A stretch of 64,000 bases of DNA from Guyanagaster necrorhizus (GCF_019112545.1 NW_025064928.1:207785-271784), one strand, 5' to 3'. Numbered from the stretch's first letter, positions 1 through 12,036 are shown. Translations and numbers: made by a program. The notes: a model not told the origin generated them from the sequence alone.

Positions 1-1634
1 TTGATGGTCAGACGTGACCGCTTGAAAAAAAAAATTACACTCACGATTCAAGTTTCTTGCAGGGCTTCCGCCGACCTGCAAAATAATGTAGCTCAAGGGC
101 AAGGATTAATGCTCGGGAAAAAAAAACTTACATAGGGCGCATCGACCCAGTAATTTCCGATTCGTTGGTCCGCTTTCACCTAGTTACACTGATGTTAAGT
201 CTGCGTAGATGATCAACAGCAATCCAAGTACTTACCACGACAGAATAACGCTGCCCTGCCAACATCTCGATGCTGTCAACAACCGAAGGCTGCAGTTCCT
301 GGCCATCAGCTTCAATGACCTATATTGCATTCGTAAGTATGTTTGCCTATTTAACGTATGGCGCGCAGCAGACCGTCATAGTGTGGTTATCGATCGAGAA
401 AGTAAAAACATTCCGCGCCGACTCGTTAATGATACGGAATCGGTATCGCTTGCCAAACTTGACGCTAATAACAGACCAATCAACCTCGGGCCCGCCATTG
501 AATCGTCCAACACCATTGACAGTGCCAGAATCAGATACTCTAGCAAAACCAGTGCGCTCAGAGCTAAATCAGGACAGAATAAAGGGAGACGCACGGGATA
601 ATACCGGTGGCTGCGAATTGCTGGAACATAGGCAGGGTGCTGTTGTGCCACCAGTCACCGAGTTGGATGATCTAGGATGGCAGATTAGTACGGTGAAATA
701 TCGGGAAATGAGGTCTCTACAGTGGACTCATCGTCAACATCGTACAAATGAGCCAAGGGGTCATCCGGATCTGGATTACAAGTCTCAGTCCGTAAAGAAG
801 ACGAGGAAAGGAAGAGGAAAAACCGTAAATGATCAATGGACCCCGGAATCCCTTTGTGATGAATCAGAACGGGCAATTAAAAAAACCGGAAGGACATACA
901 TCAAGATACTGGAGGCTCAGTTGACTGCATGGAAAGGATCAATACACATTTATGACTCAAATGACGGCACTCGCCTGTGATACCAGTATGTCCCCGTCTG
1001 GCCAAATTCGCTAAGGTCAACAGTGTACGTGAAACTGTTACCGGGTGCGAGAGGGCAAGTGGTGACAAAAGGGCTGCCTTCATTCCACAAGTTTTCTGTG
1101 GTGTAGAAGATTCCGTCCAAGTCCTATTTGCAGGTGAATGAGCTCTTATGGGATGAAAAAAGGTATTGAAATGCATATTTACCAGAGAAGTGGATACTCG
1201 CATGGAAGTATCGACCTGATAATTTTAATAAGCACTAATAATACTCACAAGAACACTGAAGAACGAACCAAGTCATTGTTGAGTGTGACAGACAGGAAAG
1301 AGTTCTTGTTAACCAAAATCGGGGGTCCAGGATATCTGCCAGTGACACGGGTTAGCCGCAGAAATTTAAGTAAATTGACCCGACTCACGTTCCATTTGCG
1401 ACAACCATGCCTGGTAGGCATTGAACGCGTTAGTTTAACCAGGAACTATAGATTCCTCTTACTTCTGAGGTAGCCATCAGGCGCCAAATCACTGTTGACG
1501 AGGTCAATAGTGAACTCCTTCAAGCGACTGTCAGCAGGCTTGTCTGCCCTTGGCTGTGGCTCAACGACAATGCCAGCTGCGGGATGGGGTCGCAAGAGTG
1601 AGAGGATGGTAAACGATACGAGCAAAGAAATCAT
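1..1634 (-). CDS. Laccase-like multicopper oxidase, C-terminus beyond window, copper ligands altered
   Basis: Reading from 1634 leftward, 13 exons can be joined: 1463-1634, 1389-1410, 1269-1335, 1183-1215, 975-1123, 900-924, 824-851, 721-770, 595-671, 374-539, 236-319, 132-179, 45-75; a further intron runs off the edge. The product starts with a signal peptide (MISLLVSFTILSLL) and follows the fungal laccase plan: DLAPDGYLRS, VANGTYPGPPILVN, TYWYHSQ, DGFRGPLIIYDPDDP, IIQLGDWWHN, VNGVGRFNGG, RYRFRIINES, SIDNHTMT, VVDSIEMLAGQRYSVVV. Laccases are secreted enzymes oxidising phenols with reduction of oxygen. Here the HWHG copper motif reads DLDG (exon 5 start) and HSH reads HSQ, so three of the four N-terminal type 2/3 copper histidines are missing. 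One intron appears to be GC-AG (donor at 974) and the donor after exon 7 is weak. It may be an inactive paralogue or an early pseudogene. The family call is firm; activity is doubtful. Confidence 0.88.
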
Positions 1635-2873
1635 GGTGAGCTGAATATGCCTGGGCGACCACTCGAATATTTATAAGATCTGATTTTTGCAGAATTCACA
1701 GCCTGTTGCGAAAGCGGAGGTGAGGCGTTATGCTCGGATCCGACTGCTGTGGGATATGTGAGCAACTAAAACAATGGCCGTAGCACGACGATTCCCCCGG
1801 TTGAATTGCCCTGATAATGTCCCACCACCGTGAGCAGAAAATGGCATCGTTGACAAATACTCTAAAGAAGAAGCCTTCATGAATGTAGCCAATGATCGCG
1901 TGAGCACGCTCGGATTGCTCACGTTCAGCTCTGCTCTGAGCCGGGGCCAAGCCAAAAAAATTTGAGTGGCATCGGTCTCATATGACTCGGGCATTGAGGA
2001 CATAGTCCAGAGTCGAGTCAGAAGTGAACATTGAACCATGCGCTTCATAGATGTTTTAAGAAAAAAAAATAAAGTCTCAGCCTAGAGATCTCATGAGCAC
2101 ATTTCAACGTAGGACAACGCAGAGTACCGCAGCCTACTCACGTGTTCGTGGCCCATTTGAACTGCCCTATACCCAGCGTGCCTGTGTCCACCGAATCGCA
2201 TGACAGAATGGCCACGACGTTGAAAAATCCTTATCGTTTTCCCCAGCTAGTTGCCAATAAGAATACATTCCACGCCAAGAATCCTTGGTGTCGAGCAAGG
2301 GTCCCTATCATCGATGAGAAAGGCCAGGCCTCTATCGCCATCGTTGCCAAGGCTATCGGCCTTTCGGAATGATATCGTTGTAGATATTTCACCTGCCCGA
2401 AGAGCGAAAGGTTTTTTTCAGCTCGAGTGGGGATGATTGGGGGAGGACGAAGTGCGCCAGGGAAGAAGGTGTCGTATTTATAAATAAATTCTTAAAAACC
2501 GATAGCTATATAAATAAGAAAAAGCCAAGACCAAATCTTTGCAGGATTCACGGCGTTCCGTTGGGAAGAAACTTAAACGACTGGAGGACATATTCGGTAT
2601 AGATAGGTGAGAATTCGAAAGAGAGAAATTCAACCTGCGGATATGGGAACTGTCTCGGTAGTAGGATTCCGAGTTCCCCATATCCCCAGGTTCGACGACC
2701 GTTGCTGTCTTGTAAGGACGATGAAACCCAGACTTCAACTGATAGTTACAATCCTGTATATAAACTTCTTCTATACGTACATAAAGAGTATGCGTTTGCA
2801 TGCAGTAGCATGACTTTTTTCTACAATGGAATTCTAGAACCGTCCCTGGTGCGAAAAAGCATGTATACAACAT
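1635..2873. other. Intergenic region, no gene recognised
   Basis: This is the 1.2 kb between the start of the laccase-like gene and the stop of the hydrolase gene, both on the minus strand. It contains short open frames on both strands (for example 1728-2048 minus and 2142-2372 plus), but none shows a recognisable domain or consistent splice signals. It should hold the laccase promoter near 1635 and the hydrolase 3' UTR below 2873. Confidence 0.5.
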
Positions 2874-5800
2874 TCAGAGTTTACTGTTACCTTGCATGGC
2901 GGGTGGTGGAATCCCACCTGACGTACCCCCCTTCATCCTCGTAATTGGAGCCAACTTCTTCTTAACATCCCTCAAAATCGTCGTCTTGGGATGCCACTCC
3001 TTGAACGCATCTCTCAGGCTTAGAAACTCTCCTTCGAAGAACCGTTGAATAGAAGGATCCGCAATGAGATCTCGGAGAGACCACGGAATCTGCACGTACA
3101 CTGATCAATATGTATTTATTACAGGGACAGAAAAGAAGGGCACCTCATAGTCATTCTGCTCTGTTGCTGCATTGAAGTCATCCAGTTTCAGCTCAACTTG
3201 GTTGGTATCGGTGCCGTCGTCGGCCAGGAAGAGATAGTTTACAGCAAGACTTTATACGATCAGGAAACTGCAGTGAACAGTATAGATAAAGACACTCACG
3301 CATATGTTCCCACCTCCTCATACGCCGTTGAGTGACCCACGCCATTCAAAGAACCAGCCGTAGCTTCTGACAAGTGAGCTATCAGCCCAGAATCGGATAG
3401 TCCGGTGTTCAGAATCCGAAGGAGTAAGACAAGAAGATTCGACAGGAAGTCCGACGAGCTGCCAATGCAGAGATCAGCATAAAGAATCGTCAAGGAGTCA
3501 AAAACTGCGTACTGATACGCATCACCATCAATGTAGACTGCTCTTAAGATCAGCGGATGCTTCACGTTTGTGAACAGGCCCGAGTACAGAGGGACAACTT
3601 GGTCATTCAGTGACGCGATGTAAATCATTTTCGCCTAAGAACATAAGTCAGCGAAAAGAAGAACAAGATATCGGGAGATACTGACGCCATGGCCTACAAC
3701 ATTCCGAAGGGCGGATACGTACGCCTTCGATACGTCACTTTCTGTTTTCTACAAAAGTTGAGCCACGTATTCCTCGACCAGAAATACACTGCACCATACC
3801 TGGAACTCAAACAGTTCTCTCGTCGCCTCGCCCTCAAAGTACTGAAAGTAAGGCTGAAAGAGCGAGCTAGTACTAAGGTAGCGCAGGGGTCCCAAATGGA
3901 TACCACAGAGTGCGAGGCAGCAAATTCTCTGCTTTTTCCTGCTTGCCACAAGACCCGGCTCAACGCCGAGAGACAACGACTCCTGCTCGCCAGGCGAGAA
4001 TGAAGTGACAAGATGACCCTCTCGTAACAGACGGTCCAACAGGTGGGTTGACACGACAGAACCCTGAGAATGCGTAGCAACTATGAGGGCATCACATTCA
4101 TGCAAGTCACTCATCCATTCTGCGTTGCTCGTCAACGAGGTATATAATCTTGTCAAGGAGAGATCGTCAGAACATGCTTATCAGAAAAATATCCGACTCA
4201 CTTGTCAACTCTACCACCAATCGTTCCCTCCCCTTCCAACGGAATTCCTGTCACCTTCTCAAGCTTCACTTCATGCCGAGCTTGGAACTCGTCAAGTGCT
4301 TGAAGGGTCATTGAGACAAACTTGGGAGAGGTACCTGTAGGCTAAGGAAACAAACATAAGAGGACGTTCGAGGAATGTAGAGAGGTCGTGGAAAAGATTG
4401 TGGAACGAACCCACCTCTCCAAGGACAGTCCGCATCATAGTACCAGGAAACCATCCGTGAATACCAATGACAACAACTCGTTTACAACCTCTCAATACAT
4501 CTCCCATACCAGCTTCCGAAGGTGACGACTTTCCCTGAAGGACATCCCAAGCTCTCGGCAGACCAACACCTACATCCGCACTTATATCCCTCTCCTTTCC
4601 TCTGCCTCCATCGGTGCTACCTCCAAGGAGGAATCTGACTGTTCTGCCAAGCCTACTTGACGATTGCGGGGAAGCAGGGATGATATTCCGAGGTGCCGAA
4701 TGGAAGGTGTCTCGCCACGAAGGCAGTACCAAATTTGGTGGAGGCGGCGGACGTGGTGCGACTGGCTTCTTGGGCGGAGTGGTTGCACCGGACATTTTCT
4801 TGGATGCAGTGGTCGTGCCAGACTTTATCGAAGAAGACCTGGATGACGATGCAGAAGGAGAGCGCGATCCAGATGACTTGCGTTTCGCCGCCTTGGACTT
4901 TACATCCTCCGAGATAATGAGTTGGGGAATTTCCCGCTTGGTCTCCCCATCCTTGCCTTTCGTCCGCGTCGGAGAAGGTGGTGGTGATCCTACATAGGAT
5001 TGATCAGTCGGACCCGATTTCTGGACGTCCTCTTGCTTCTGGCTATCCTTCGCCTCGGAGTTACTAGGCAAATCATCTTCATCAATGTTCATAACCTCCA
5101 TCTCTCCACTTGGCCTGACATCTTCTATGCTCTTGGCCCCCAATCTCGATGACGAAGCAGAAGAGAAAAAGGCGGCCCATCCAGAGCGATTTGTGCTGAT
5201 AGTTGAAGTTATAGGATTAACCTCTTCTCGGGCTTCGTTGCCATCATTGGCATCTGTCATAACTACCTCATTGGACTCCACACTATCTCTTGCCAACGCT
5301 TCCTCTTTGACCATCTCACTCGGTGTCATGCCCGTAGGTGCAGGTTCGGTTGTAGTAGAGTAATAATACCACGCCCATGGGGTGTACCACGATGCTCGAG
5401 TGTCTGATGAAAAGACAGAGGACGAAGAGGGCTTGAGCTTATGAGCTTCCGTCACAGGTTCTTCTCTCGGCGTTTCGTCTTGTGGCGTCGGTGCTTCAAC
5501 AACAGGAGAAGCATCCACTGCAGGCGCTGATGGAGTATCCTCCGCGGGAGCGGTGTCTACGGTCGACGGCATTTCTTCCGCCTGCACGGGTGCAGCTGTT
5601 GAACGCACACTCCCGGCCCATCCAACGTAATCCCACCACGACGTTCGGTTCCCAACTTCTTCCGTTCCGCTAGCCTTGACCACAATCTCTTCCTTGACTA
5701 TCTCGACCACAGGCGCTTTCTCCGGTGACTCCTCAATTGCGGCTATCGTGGTTATTGGCGTGGTCGTGATCATCGTAATTTCGGTGTCAGCAGTGATCGT

Positions 5801-7119
5801 GCTCTCGGTGTCCGTTTCATCTCGCTCGTCACTCTGTGAATGAGATTCCATGACTGCAGGAGCGCTAGCCATTGCCTCCTCCAAAGGAACTTTTGGCCTC
5901 CCCAGGAGAGGAATACTGATAGCGAATCTACTGCTTGAGGGATTTAGTGAATCGAGTCTGGCGCGTTTACCACTGCTAACGCTTTCCACTCTAGGCCTCT
6001 TGGGGGGACTTTCAGGGCTGCGTAGAGGTGAAGTAGACAATGCAGGAACATCCTCATCGATTGATGATGGAACCGAAGGCGCTGATGGGGGCGACACCGA
6101 CACCGAAGCACCAAACCATGATCGACGCGAACTAGTGGGTGTATCGATCGGCTGTGATGGCGTTGGCTGAGGAAACGGAGAAGGTGGCGTAACCGCTAAT
6201 GGTTCTACCTCTGGTACGTTCAGTGGCTGAGGTTTATCTTCTTCAGCCTTTGGAGGTTCTAGGACGTCCTTCACATCACAATTCTGCTGTTCGTGACTCG
6301 AATCACGCATAGAGGTATCTTCGTCGATTCTCGAGCTCGCCTCCCGTAGGCTACTCTCCACAAAAACTCGACTCTCTTTCACTTTCTCTCGCCCCCGAGA
6401 GCGTCCTAGGGAACCAAACCAGGAAGTTCGAGGTGGAGAGGAAGGTTTAGTTGGAAATGGGATGGTGCCGACGGACTGTGCAGGTGCCGGAACGGTTGTT
6501 ACTTCAGGGTGTGTATCGTCGTTTCCGGCATGAGGCTCCAGTGCGTCTTCGGGTTGAACATCTGGATTTGCACTTGGCGTCGGTGTTGCATTATCTTTAT
6601 CGACCGTTACAGCTAGCAGACGCCAAGGTAAGAGGATTAGCCATGTTTAACACAGCCGCATACAAACAGACCTGGAAGCGGCGTCTCGTCATTTCCTGAC
6701 AGTATTGGCGGCACGACCGTTGCACTCGTACCTGGAAGGGAGTTCGTAGGCACTGTCACTACAAAAGAAGTTAATAACTGTAAATGATTGCCTTGTCTGC
6801 ATGAAAACACACCTTTCATCTCCTCTGTACTGCTCTCTTGTGGCGTACTCGGTGAGTTCTTCTGTTCGTAGCTCAGTCCGCTAGGGCCTGATACGTCTGC
6901 CCCGGTATCTCTAGACAGTGTCCTTTTTCTTCTTGGCGAAGACGATAGCCCGTCAATAGCTGATCTAAGGGATCCGTGCCCCCGTTCCGGCTCGGCGTGT
7001 ACCAGACTGACTCTAGCTGCCGCTGTTCCCTTGCTTAAAGAGAGAGTCCTCCAGGAAGGTGGTCGTGCAGTAGACGAGGTACGCGTTCGGGTGGAATGGG
7101 AGGAACGGCAGCTACTCAT
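2874..7119 (-). CDS. YMC020W-like alpha/beta hydrolase with long disordered N-terminus
   Basis: A gene of about eight introns. Exon 1 is 6813-7119, exon 2 is 6672-6758, and exon 3 starts at 6612 and carries most of the protein. The first ~750 residues are Ser/Pro/acidic and low in complexity. The hydrolase domain follows: oxyanion-hole motif VIGIHGWFPG, then MRTVLGE joined across an intron to PTGTSPKFVSMTLQALDEF, nucleophile elbow ATHSQGS (about 4070), acid region ASLNDQVVPLYS (about 3600) and histidine motif GVGHSTAYEE (about 3320). The last exon ends in PAMQGNSKL and the stop at 2874. This Ser-Asp-His layout matches the fungal YMC020W-like family, whose substrate is unknown to me. The start at 7119 is the first Met of an open exon that splices in frame. 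Several donors are GT but not strong (GTCTGT, GTCAGT). The family call is strong; the biological role is not known. Confidence 0.87.
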
Positions 7120-8009
7120 CGATGCATGAGGGTTAAAAGGTGTGGTCGCAAATGAGGAGGGTATATTGGTTACGTCACTGACACGTGCACTCCATTCTTA
7201 CCCCAGCAAACTTAATTTATCCATCCACCCATCATCACCTTATTACACGACATGGCCGTCTGGAGACACCTGTGGTATATGAACTTAAAGAAGGCTAAGA
7301 AGCTGTATCTTGTACCTCTCAAATTATCTACAGGCGATAATATTTAATCATTTAGTGATTTTCTGACTTGGACATCATTGCGCACCAATAGAACGTTTGT
7401 CGAGCGTTTGCGGTGCGGGATGCACTGATTATTGTATCTCTTTTCAAAGAAACACCAACTTCTTTCGATTTTAGAAATCCCGCAGAGAACATGCACTCCT
7501 TTGGCCCAACGCAAATACTCTGTCAGATGGTAGGGCTCTCTAACAGTTACTCAAGTATCTCATACAGGACCAAGACGGCTTAAACAGTCCACCCAGGTTG
7601 TTGAGAAGCCTGACGTTGCCATCATCTTGTTCAACAATGACGCCACCTTCAAGCAGCCCCTCCTACATAGACCGCATTCAGTGTAAAGGGCCTTCCAGAT
7701 TCCGGAGAATAGAAGACTCGGATAGGACCCGGAAATTGCTATGGCTCTGTCAACGACAGGCTTTCCTGCCAACTAGCTGCGTCGGCGTCATGGGCAGATG
7801 CCAGAGGCGAGACGAAATTCGAATCCACCAGACTGCCAATGTCAGCCACGTAGCATATCCAAAGGAAAGCAATTTGACGATCCTTAGCCAGAAAGAATAG
7901 GCACTAAAATGTGCTGAGGCGAAGGGAAAAAAATATCAATATAATTCCTATACAGATAGACCAAGATTCATGTAAACCCCGACCTAGAAAAATCATTCCA
8001 AAATCGTAC
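7120..8009. other. Intergenic region upstream of the hydrolase gene
   Basis: No supported gene. Small frames at 7560-7772 (minus) and 7598-7900 (plus) overlap each other and match no family I know. The region should contain the promoter of the minus-strand hydrolase gene and the 3' end of the next minus-strand gene. Confidence 0.45.
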
Positions 8010-9334
8010 CTATAAAATCTCTTCGCCGTCATTCCTGACAAGACAGAGAGGACCAAGCTCCTTTCGTACAGCACCACGAGCCCTAAACACCTCCCAGCTT
8101 TTCTTCGTATCGGTTACATCACATAACGCTATCGTCTCGGTCGCAAGCTGCCGCTTCTTGGTTAGAGAAAGAGGAGGCGTAGACGTCCGTTTTGATTTTA
8201 TGACGATAAGAGGGGGGATATTTTCTTTTTCTGCGGTTCGTATTGGTGGTTTGACAATCTGCATACTCAGATGCCTCGTCCCAGCGGTCTTTACGCCAAC
8301 AGAAAGCAGAGGATGCAACAGAAGATTCTCCTCGTCAAGGAAGGGAACTAGAGACCTTGATTTCGTTGTTCTCGAAAGAGTATGGCAGGGAGACTCTTGC
8401 TCTTGCCTAGCAGGAGAAAGAGACGACGAATCTGCAGTGCGGACAAAAGGTAGAACAGATGCTTTATCCACAAGAAGCAACGGAGCCGGAGGAAGATCCT
8501 TGTCAACGAAAGGAAGAATGGAATTGGTTTCCGAGTCAAGCTTGCCTGGACGTATGGCCATTTCCTTTCGCTTGACAAATGGCGAAGATGACATTGCAGA
8601 GATCACATCGATTTTGCTGGCACGACGTAGAGAAGGACCTGCGTTTGAACCTTTCTTGACAATGATGAGCGGCGGGATGGTCATTGCAGGTCGTGCGTTC
8701 CGTCTTACCCAAGGGCGGGCATAATCCACGCAATCTGGCTTTCGATACCCGTAAGCAATAGAGTTCGACCCTCCGCAGAGAGAAACTTGGTGGTTGTACG
8801 GGACAATGACATCGGCATAGAGCGGAGGAGCAGGCGGCGGTCGAGCAGGATAGTCTGTGGGGCTGTATGACTCGGAAGTGCCTGCTTGCGAAGATGAGAA
8901 GTTCGAGCGTGGTCGCGGGTAAGTACAGACGACTTGATCCGCAGCTTGCCATAAAGACAGGGGAGGAGGCAAAAGATCTGGATTAGACACGGCGGTACTA
9001 GTACCGAGATAAAATGACGGGCACGACTTCAAGGAGTCGATGGGGGTCGGAAAGATGTCGGATGTGCAAGAAGCGGATTCTTTGACATTGACCTGCATTT
9101 CTCTGTACAGTCATTAACGGCGAGGAAGAGTTCGTAACACACCTCAATGTCAGAGACAGTCCGCCGTCGAGACATTAATGTTCGGGTCATATACCAAAAC
9201 GCGAGTGATAGAAGGACTAGAAGAGGCCCAACTAAGCAGCTAATTGCGACCTTGAGCAACATGGTATGGGCGGATACAAAACCAGTGAACGTAGAAGTGG
9301 ATATGGTAATGAGCGTGAGGTTTAATGTATACAA
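8010..9334 (-). CDS. Hypothetical single-pass membrane protein
   Basis: Two exons, 9143-9334 and 8010-9092, joined by a 50-nt intron (donor GTGTGT, acceptor AATGCAG), give about 424 aa. The N-terminal ~60 residues hold a hydrophobic stretch (KVAISCLVGPLLVLLSLAFW) followed by Arg-rich SRRR. This suggests a signal anchor, or a TM helix with a cytosolic tail. The rest is Pro/Ser-rich with a loosely repeated pattern: PPLIIVKKGS, ILPFVDKDLPPAPLLLVDK, VLPFVRTADSS, LVPFLDEENLLLHPLLS, IPPLIVIKSKR, TPPLSLTKKRQ. No catalytic domain was recognised. The start at 9334 gives the longest frame; an in-frame Met just before the TM segment is an alternative. That it is a gene is fairly sure; its function is unknown. 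Confidence 0.62.
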
Positions 9335-9495
9335 ACGATTGTGGGATGACGGTAAGGAGTGAAGGAGTGGGGAAGATTATCAAACAAACGCCGACTCGGC
9401 CCGATTCAGAGCTTCGGGTTTTGTCATCTACCAGTTTTCACTGCATACTTGACTTTTCCCTACACACCTTTCCCAGTTAGTATGGCGTGCTTCCG

Positions 9496-9651
9496 TCAGA
9501 TATTTTGGGAAGCAATATAGTCGCAAACGACTTTCCATGTTCGATTAATCCGAGGGAAGGTCGTCATGAAGGACTGTCGGACCACAGAGGACATTCCAGA
9601 GTACCGTATTTCAAGAACGATTTCCACGAGCTCTGGAGGGAGCGTGGCCAT
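9496..9651 (-). pseudogene. F-box-like protein fragment
   Basis: The minus-strand frame from 9651 reads MATLPPELVEIVLEIRYSG, SSVVRQSFMTTFPRINRTW and KVVCDYIASQNI, then a stop. This is the opening of the agaricomycete F-box-like family (LPPELVE..., FMTTCPRINRTW, IASRDI). Full-length members run for several hundred residues and bind Skp1 in ubiquitin ligases. Nothing recognisable continues beyond the stop at 9496, so it looks like a 51-residue relic, not a working gene. Confidence 0.6.
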
Positions 9652-10222
9652 GGTGGGAGGGTGAGAACAAATGGATGCAGAACAGAAAGGGCATGTCTCA
9701 TTCAGGATTCCGTTCCCGTTCCCAGTTAGGTGTTAGGTATTTTATAGTAGTCTCACCCTTTAGTACCGAAAACGAACTGTCAAATTTGAGGTGGTGCCAA
9801 CAAAAGACGGTTTAGAAGCTAGCCATCTCCTTCATTGCGCAGCGCCTCGTACTTACGAGATTAAGGGAGAAGTCACAAAAAGCGGCTGCCGACTGCTAGC
9901 AATGATACATGTCGACAATCAGACGGAGAGAAAATGGGGTAGACTAGTGGCCGTCCCGTTTCCGAGAAATGATTTATCCCGGCGTAAGAACTGCCCCGTG
10001 CGATGGCGGTGCAAAGCAGTTGCAAAGGGCAACGGTGGCGCACTAGTTTAAGTACACTGCTAATGCTGCTGGCGGCATGCGGTGGCTATGCTATGACGGC
10101 TATAAAACCATGACATGTAGTGAACCACGTTTGACCTTGGCAACTGCCACTGCGCCCTTACTATCGTTCTCTCCAGGGCCCATTCTTCAAATTCTCTACT
10201 TTCATTCACCTTTTTTTGGCCA
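9652..10222. other. Intergenic region before GNA1
   Basis: No gene recognised. The pyrimidine-rich stretch at about 10150-10215 (tctccaggg, ctactttcattcacc, tttttttggcc) directly precedes the GNA1 start codon and is typical of a fungal promoter or 5' UTR. Confidence 0.4.
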
Positions 10223-10946
10223 ATGGCTCCTTCATTCGCCTCTGATGACGCTCTGGAACTCCTGTTCCCCGCTGAGCTCATCTGCCCAGACGTTAGACAG
10301 CAGTTACCCGCCGATTTACATGTGCGTGGCCCTCTCATGTCGACTCGAAATCCCTATTAACACATTCTGTTTACTTTAGATCCGCCCTTTGGCCTCGAGC
10401 GATTACCACCGTGGCCAGCTCGACGTGCTCTCTGTCCTGACGGTCGTGACAGACCCGGGCGAGTCAGCATGGGTCGCCCAGTTCAATGCCATGCGTTCAG
10501 CCCCAAAGACATACTACCCCATCGTCATTGTCGACAAGGCCTCTGACCGCATCGTTGGCGTGGGTTGCGTGTTTATAGAGCGCAAGTTCCTACGTGGCCT
10601 CGGAAGCGTCGGACATATCGAGGATATAGCGGTCGACAAGAACCAGCAGGGAAAGAAGCTCGGGTTAAGGATCATTCAAGCGTTGACATATATCAGCGAG
10701 AATAGCGGGTGCTACAAGACAATACTGAACTGCAGCGATGCAAATATACGTGCGTGTCTGCTTTTTTTTTTAGTTATATAGCTTGGGTATTAAGATTTTC
10801 GCAGCGTTCTACCAAAAATGTGGCTACCAAAAGAAGGAGAACGAAATGGTGAGTGCTAGCAAGTGATCTCATGCGATCTTTATCTCAATGTCTTATACTA
10901 GGCAAAGTACGCTCCCGAGGAGAGAGTTAGCACGCCTCGTTTATGA
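10223..10946 (+). CDS. GNA1: Glucosamine-6-phosphate N-acetyltransferase
   Basis: Exons 10223-10321, 10380-10749, 10805-10848 and 10902-10946 give 185 aa with phase-consistent GT-AG introns. The protein is a GNAT-fold acetyltransferase. Family signatures are HIRPLASSDYHRGQLDVLS, the tract YYPIVIVDKASDRIVGVGCV, the acetyl-CoA loop HIEDIAVDKNQQGKKLG, CYKTILNCSDANIPFYQKCG and the end YQKKENEMAKYAPEER. It transfers acetyl from acetyl-CoA to glucosamine 6-phosphate in the cytosol, an essential step toward UDP-GlcNAc, chitin, GPI anchors and N-glycans. The length matches fungal GNA1 with a short N-terminal extension. The ATG at 10223 follows a pyrimidine-rich leader and splices in frame. There is high confidence in the identity. 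Confidence 0.94.
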
Positions 10947-12036
10947 ACGGACATTGTCGTATTATACCCCTAGATGATAGACCGGTCTCATCTTTACGCC
11001 CCAGGACTTTCTTTGGTACCCTATCCAACATTGTAAAGTAACATCTTATTGAAACCTTAAGTCGAACACGAGTTGTAAAAATATATGCATCCTGTATTCG
11101 GTTGCTGCAGTGCGGGGCGGAATCTTTGGTGTGCTAGACACTAAGTAGTTTCGATCCTAGAAGAATGGATGTTAGACGAATCAAACAAAAGATCATCCGC
11201 GTTCTCTGGGATTGTTTGCAAGTCATCCACAAACGCCGACTGATATCCTGAAAATGCCCCGGATACTCACACACGTACCAGGTTGCGTAGGAATATAGGA
11301 CATCAACTACACATCGTCTGATCATGCTGACCAAAGCCACCTTGGAGAGCTCAAACCAAGATTGCGCAAGTCGTTGAGGATCAAGGGCCAAATACAACCA
11401 CTTGAAGGAGGGTGTGTAGCAGATACATGTACACCCTGTCGTGGATAACCGTCTTGACCTACATGGTACGAATGTGGACGGGAAGACCACATATTTGATC
11501 CATTGAATGTATCATTGCCGGTCCTCCAGCGATCCAACAGCTGAGCTCAAGAGATATATAAGGAATTTGTGGAAAGAGAGCTCTGAGGCCAACGTCGTTA
11601 GGTAGCTTCATGAGAAGGGCATAAACTTCTTTTACTACTACGTTTTCCCCTGCATTTTCTCGGAGATCGACGAAGCAGGTGATGGTACAGCTAACAGAGC
11701 CAGCGGGAGCGACAGTGTGATACCAAAGGCTGAAAACGGAAAACTCGTTTTAGTACCATATTACCACGGTTTCGGCATTAGCCGGAGCATTTCTGGGATT
11801 CATCGAATCCGCCAACGGTACCTGCGTCCCTCAAGAATTCGTTAAAGTGAGTAAATATTGGCTGTTTCTCTCCCCGGTTGTCTGCACCTGGAGTCTATGC
11901 GTTCGTAGCTTTCCAATGCTACCCAAAACTTTGCCAACGTTGGGAAATTTGGGATGGATTCTGCCAGATCCCGTTGGATGTAGTATTGGACATGAACTGA
12001 TTTTTTTCCCTCCCCTCGGAACTCTGGTTTCTACAG
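10947..12036. other. Intergenic region with unresolved open frames
   Basis: About 1.1 kb between GNA1 and RPL24. A minus-strand frame stays open from about 11755 to 11459 for roughly 98 codons (includes SLWYHTVAPAGSVSCTI and LRALFPQIPYISLELSCW). A second minus frame lies at 11134-11490. A short plus-strand exon-like segment (ALAGAFLGFIESANGTCVPQ) ends at a GTGAGT donor at about 11848. I cannot join any of these into a recognised gene. The right end holds the RPL24 promoter and 5' UTR. Confidence 0.35.

Noticed and set aside
209..980. Long plus-strand frames at the left end
   Set aside because: They are antisense to laccase exons that align exon by exon with the family and have matching splice sites.
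4292..4340. Alternative C-terminus of the hydrolase exon (PLMFVSLAYRYLSQ)
   Set aside because: It is intron read-through; splicing at GTGGGT...TTTCCTTAG gives the family motif VLGEPTGTS.
4614..6170. Several plus frames of 60-130 codons
   Set aside because: All are shadows of the long low-complexity exon of the minus-strand hydrolase gene.
8158..8724. 188-codon plus frame inside the TM protein locus
   Set aside because: It is antisense to the minus frame, which has a spliced N-terminal TM exon and is the longer, phase-consistent choice.
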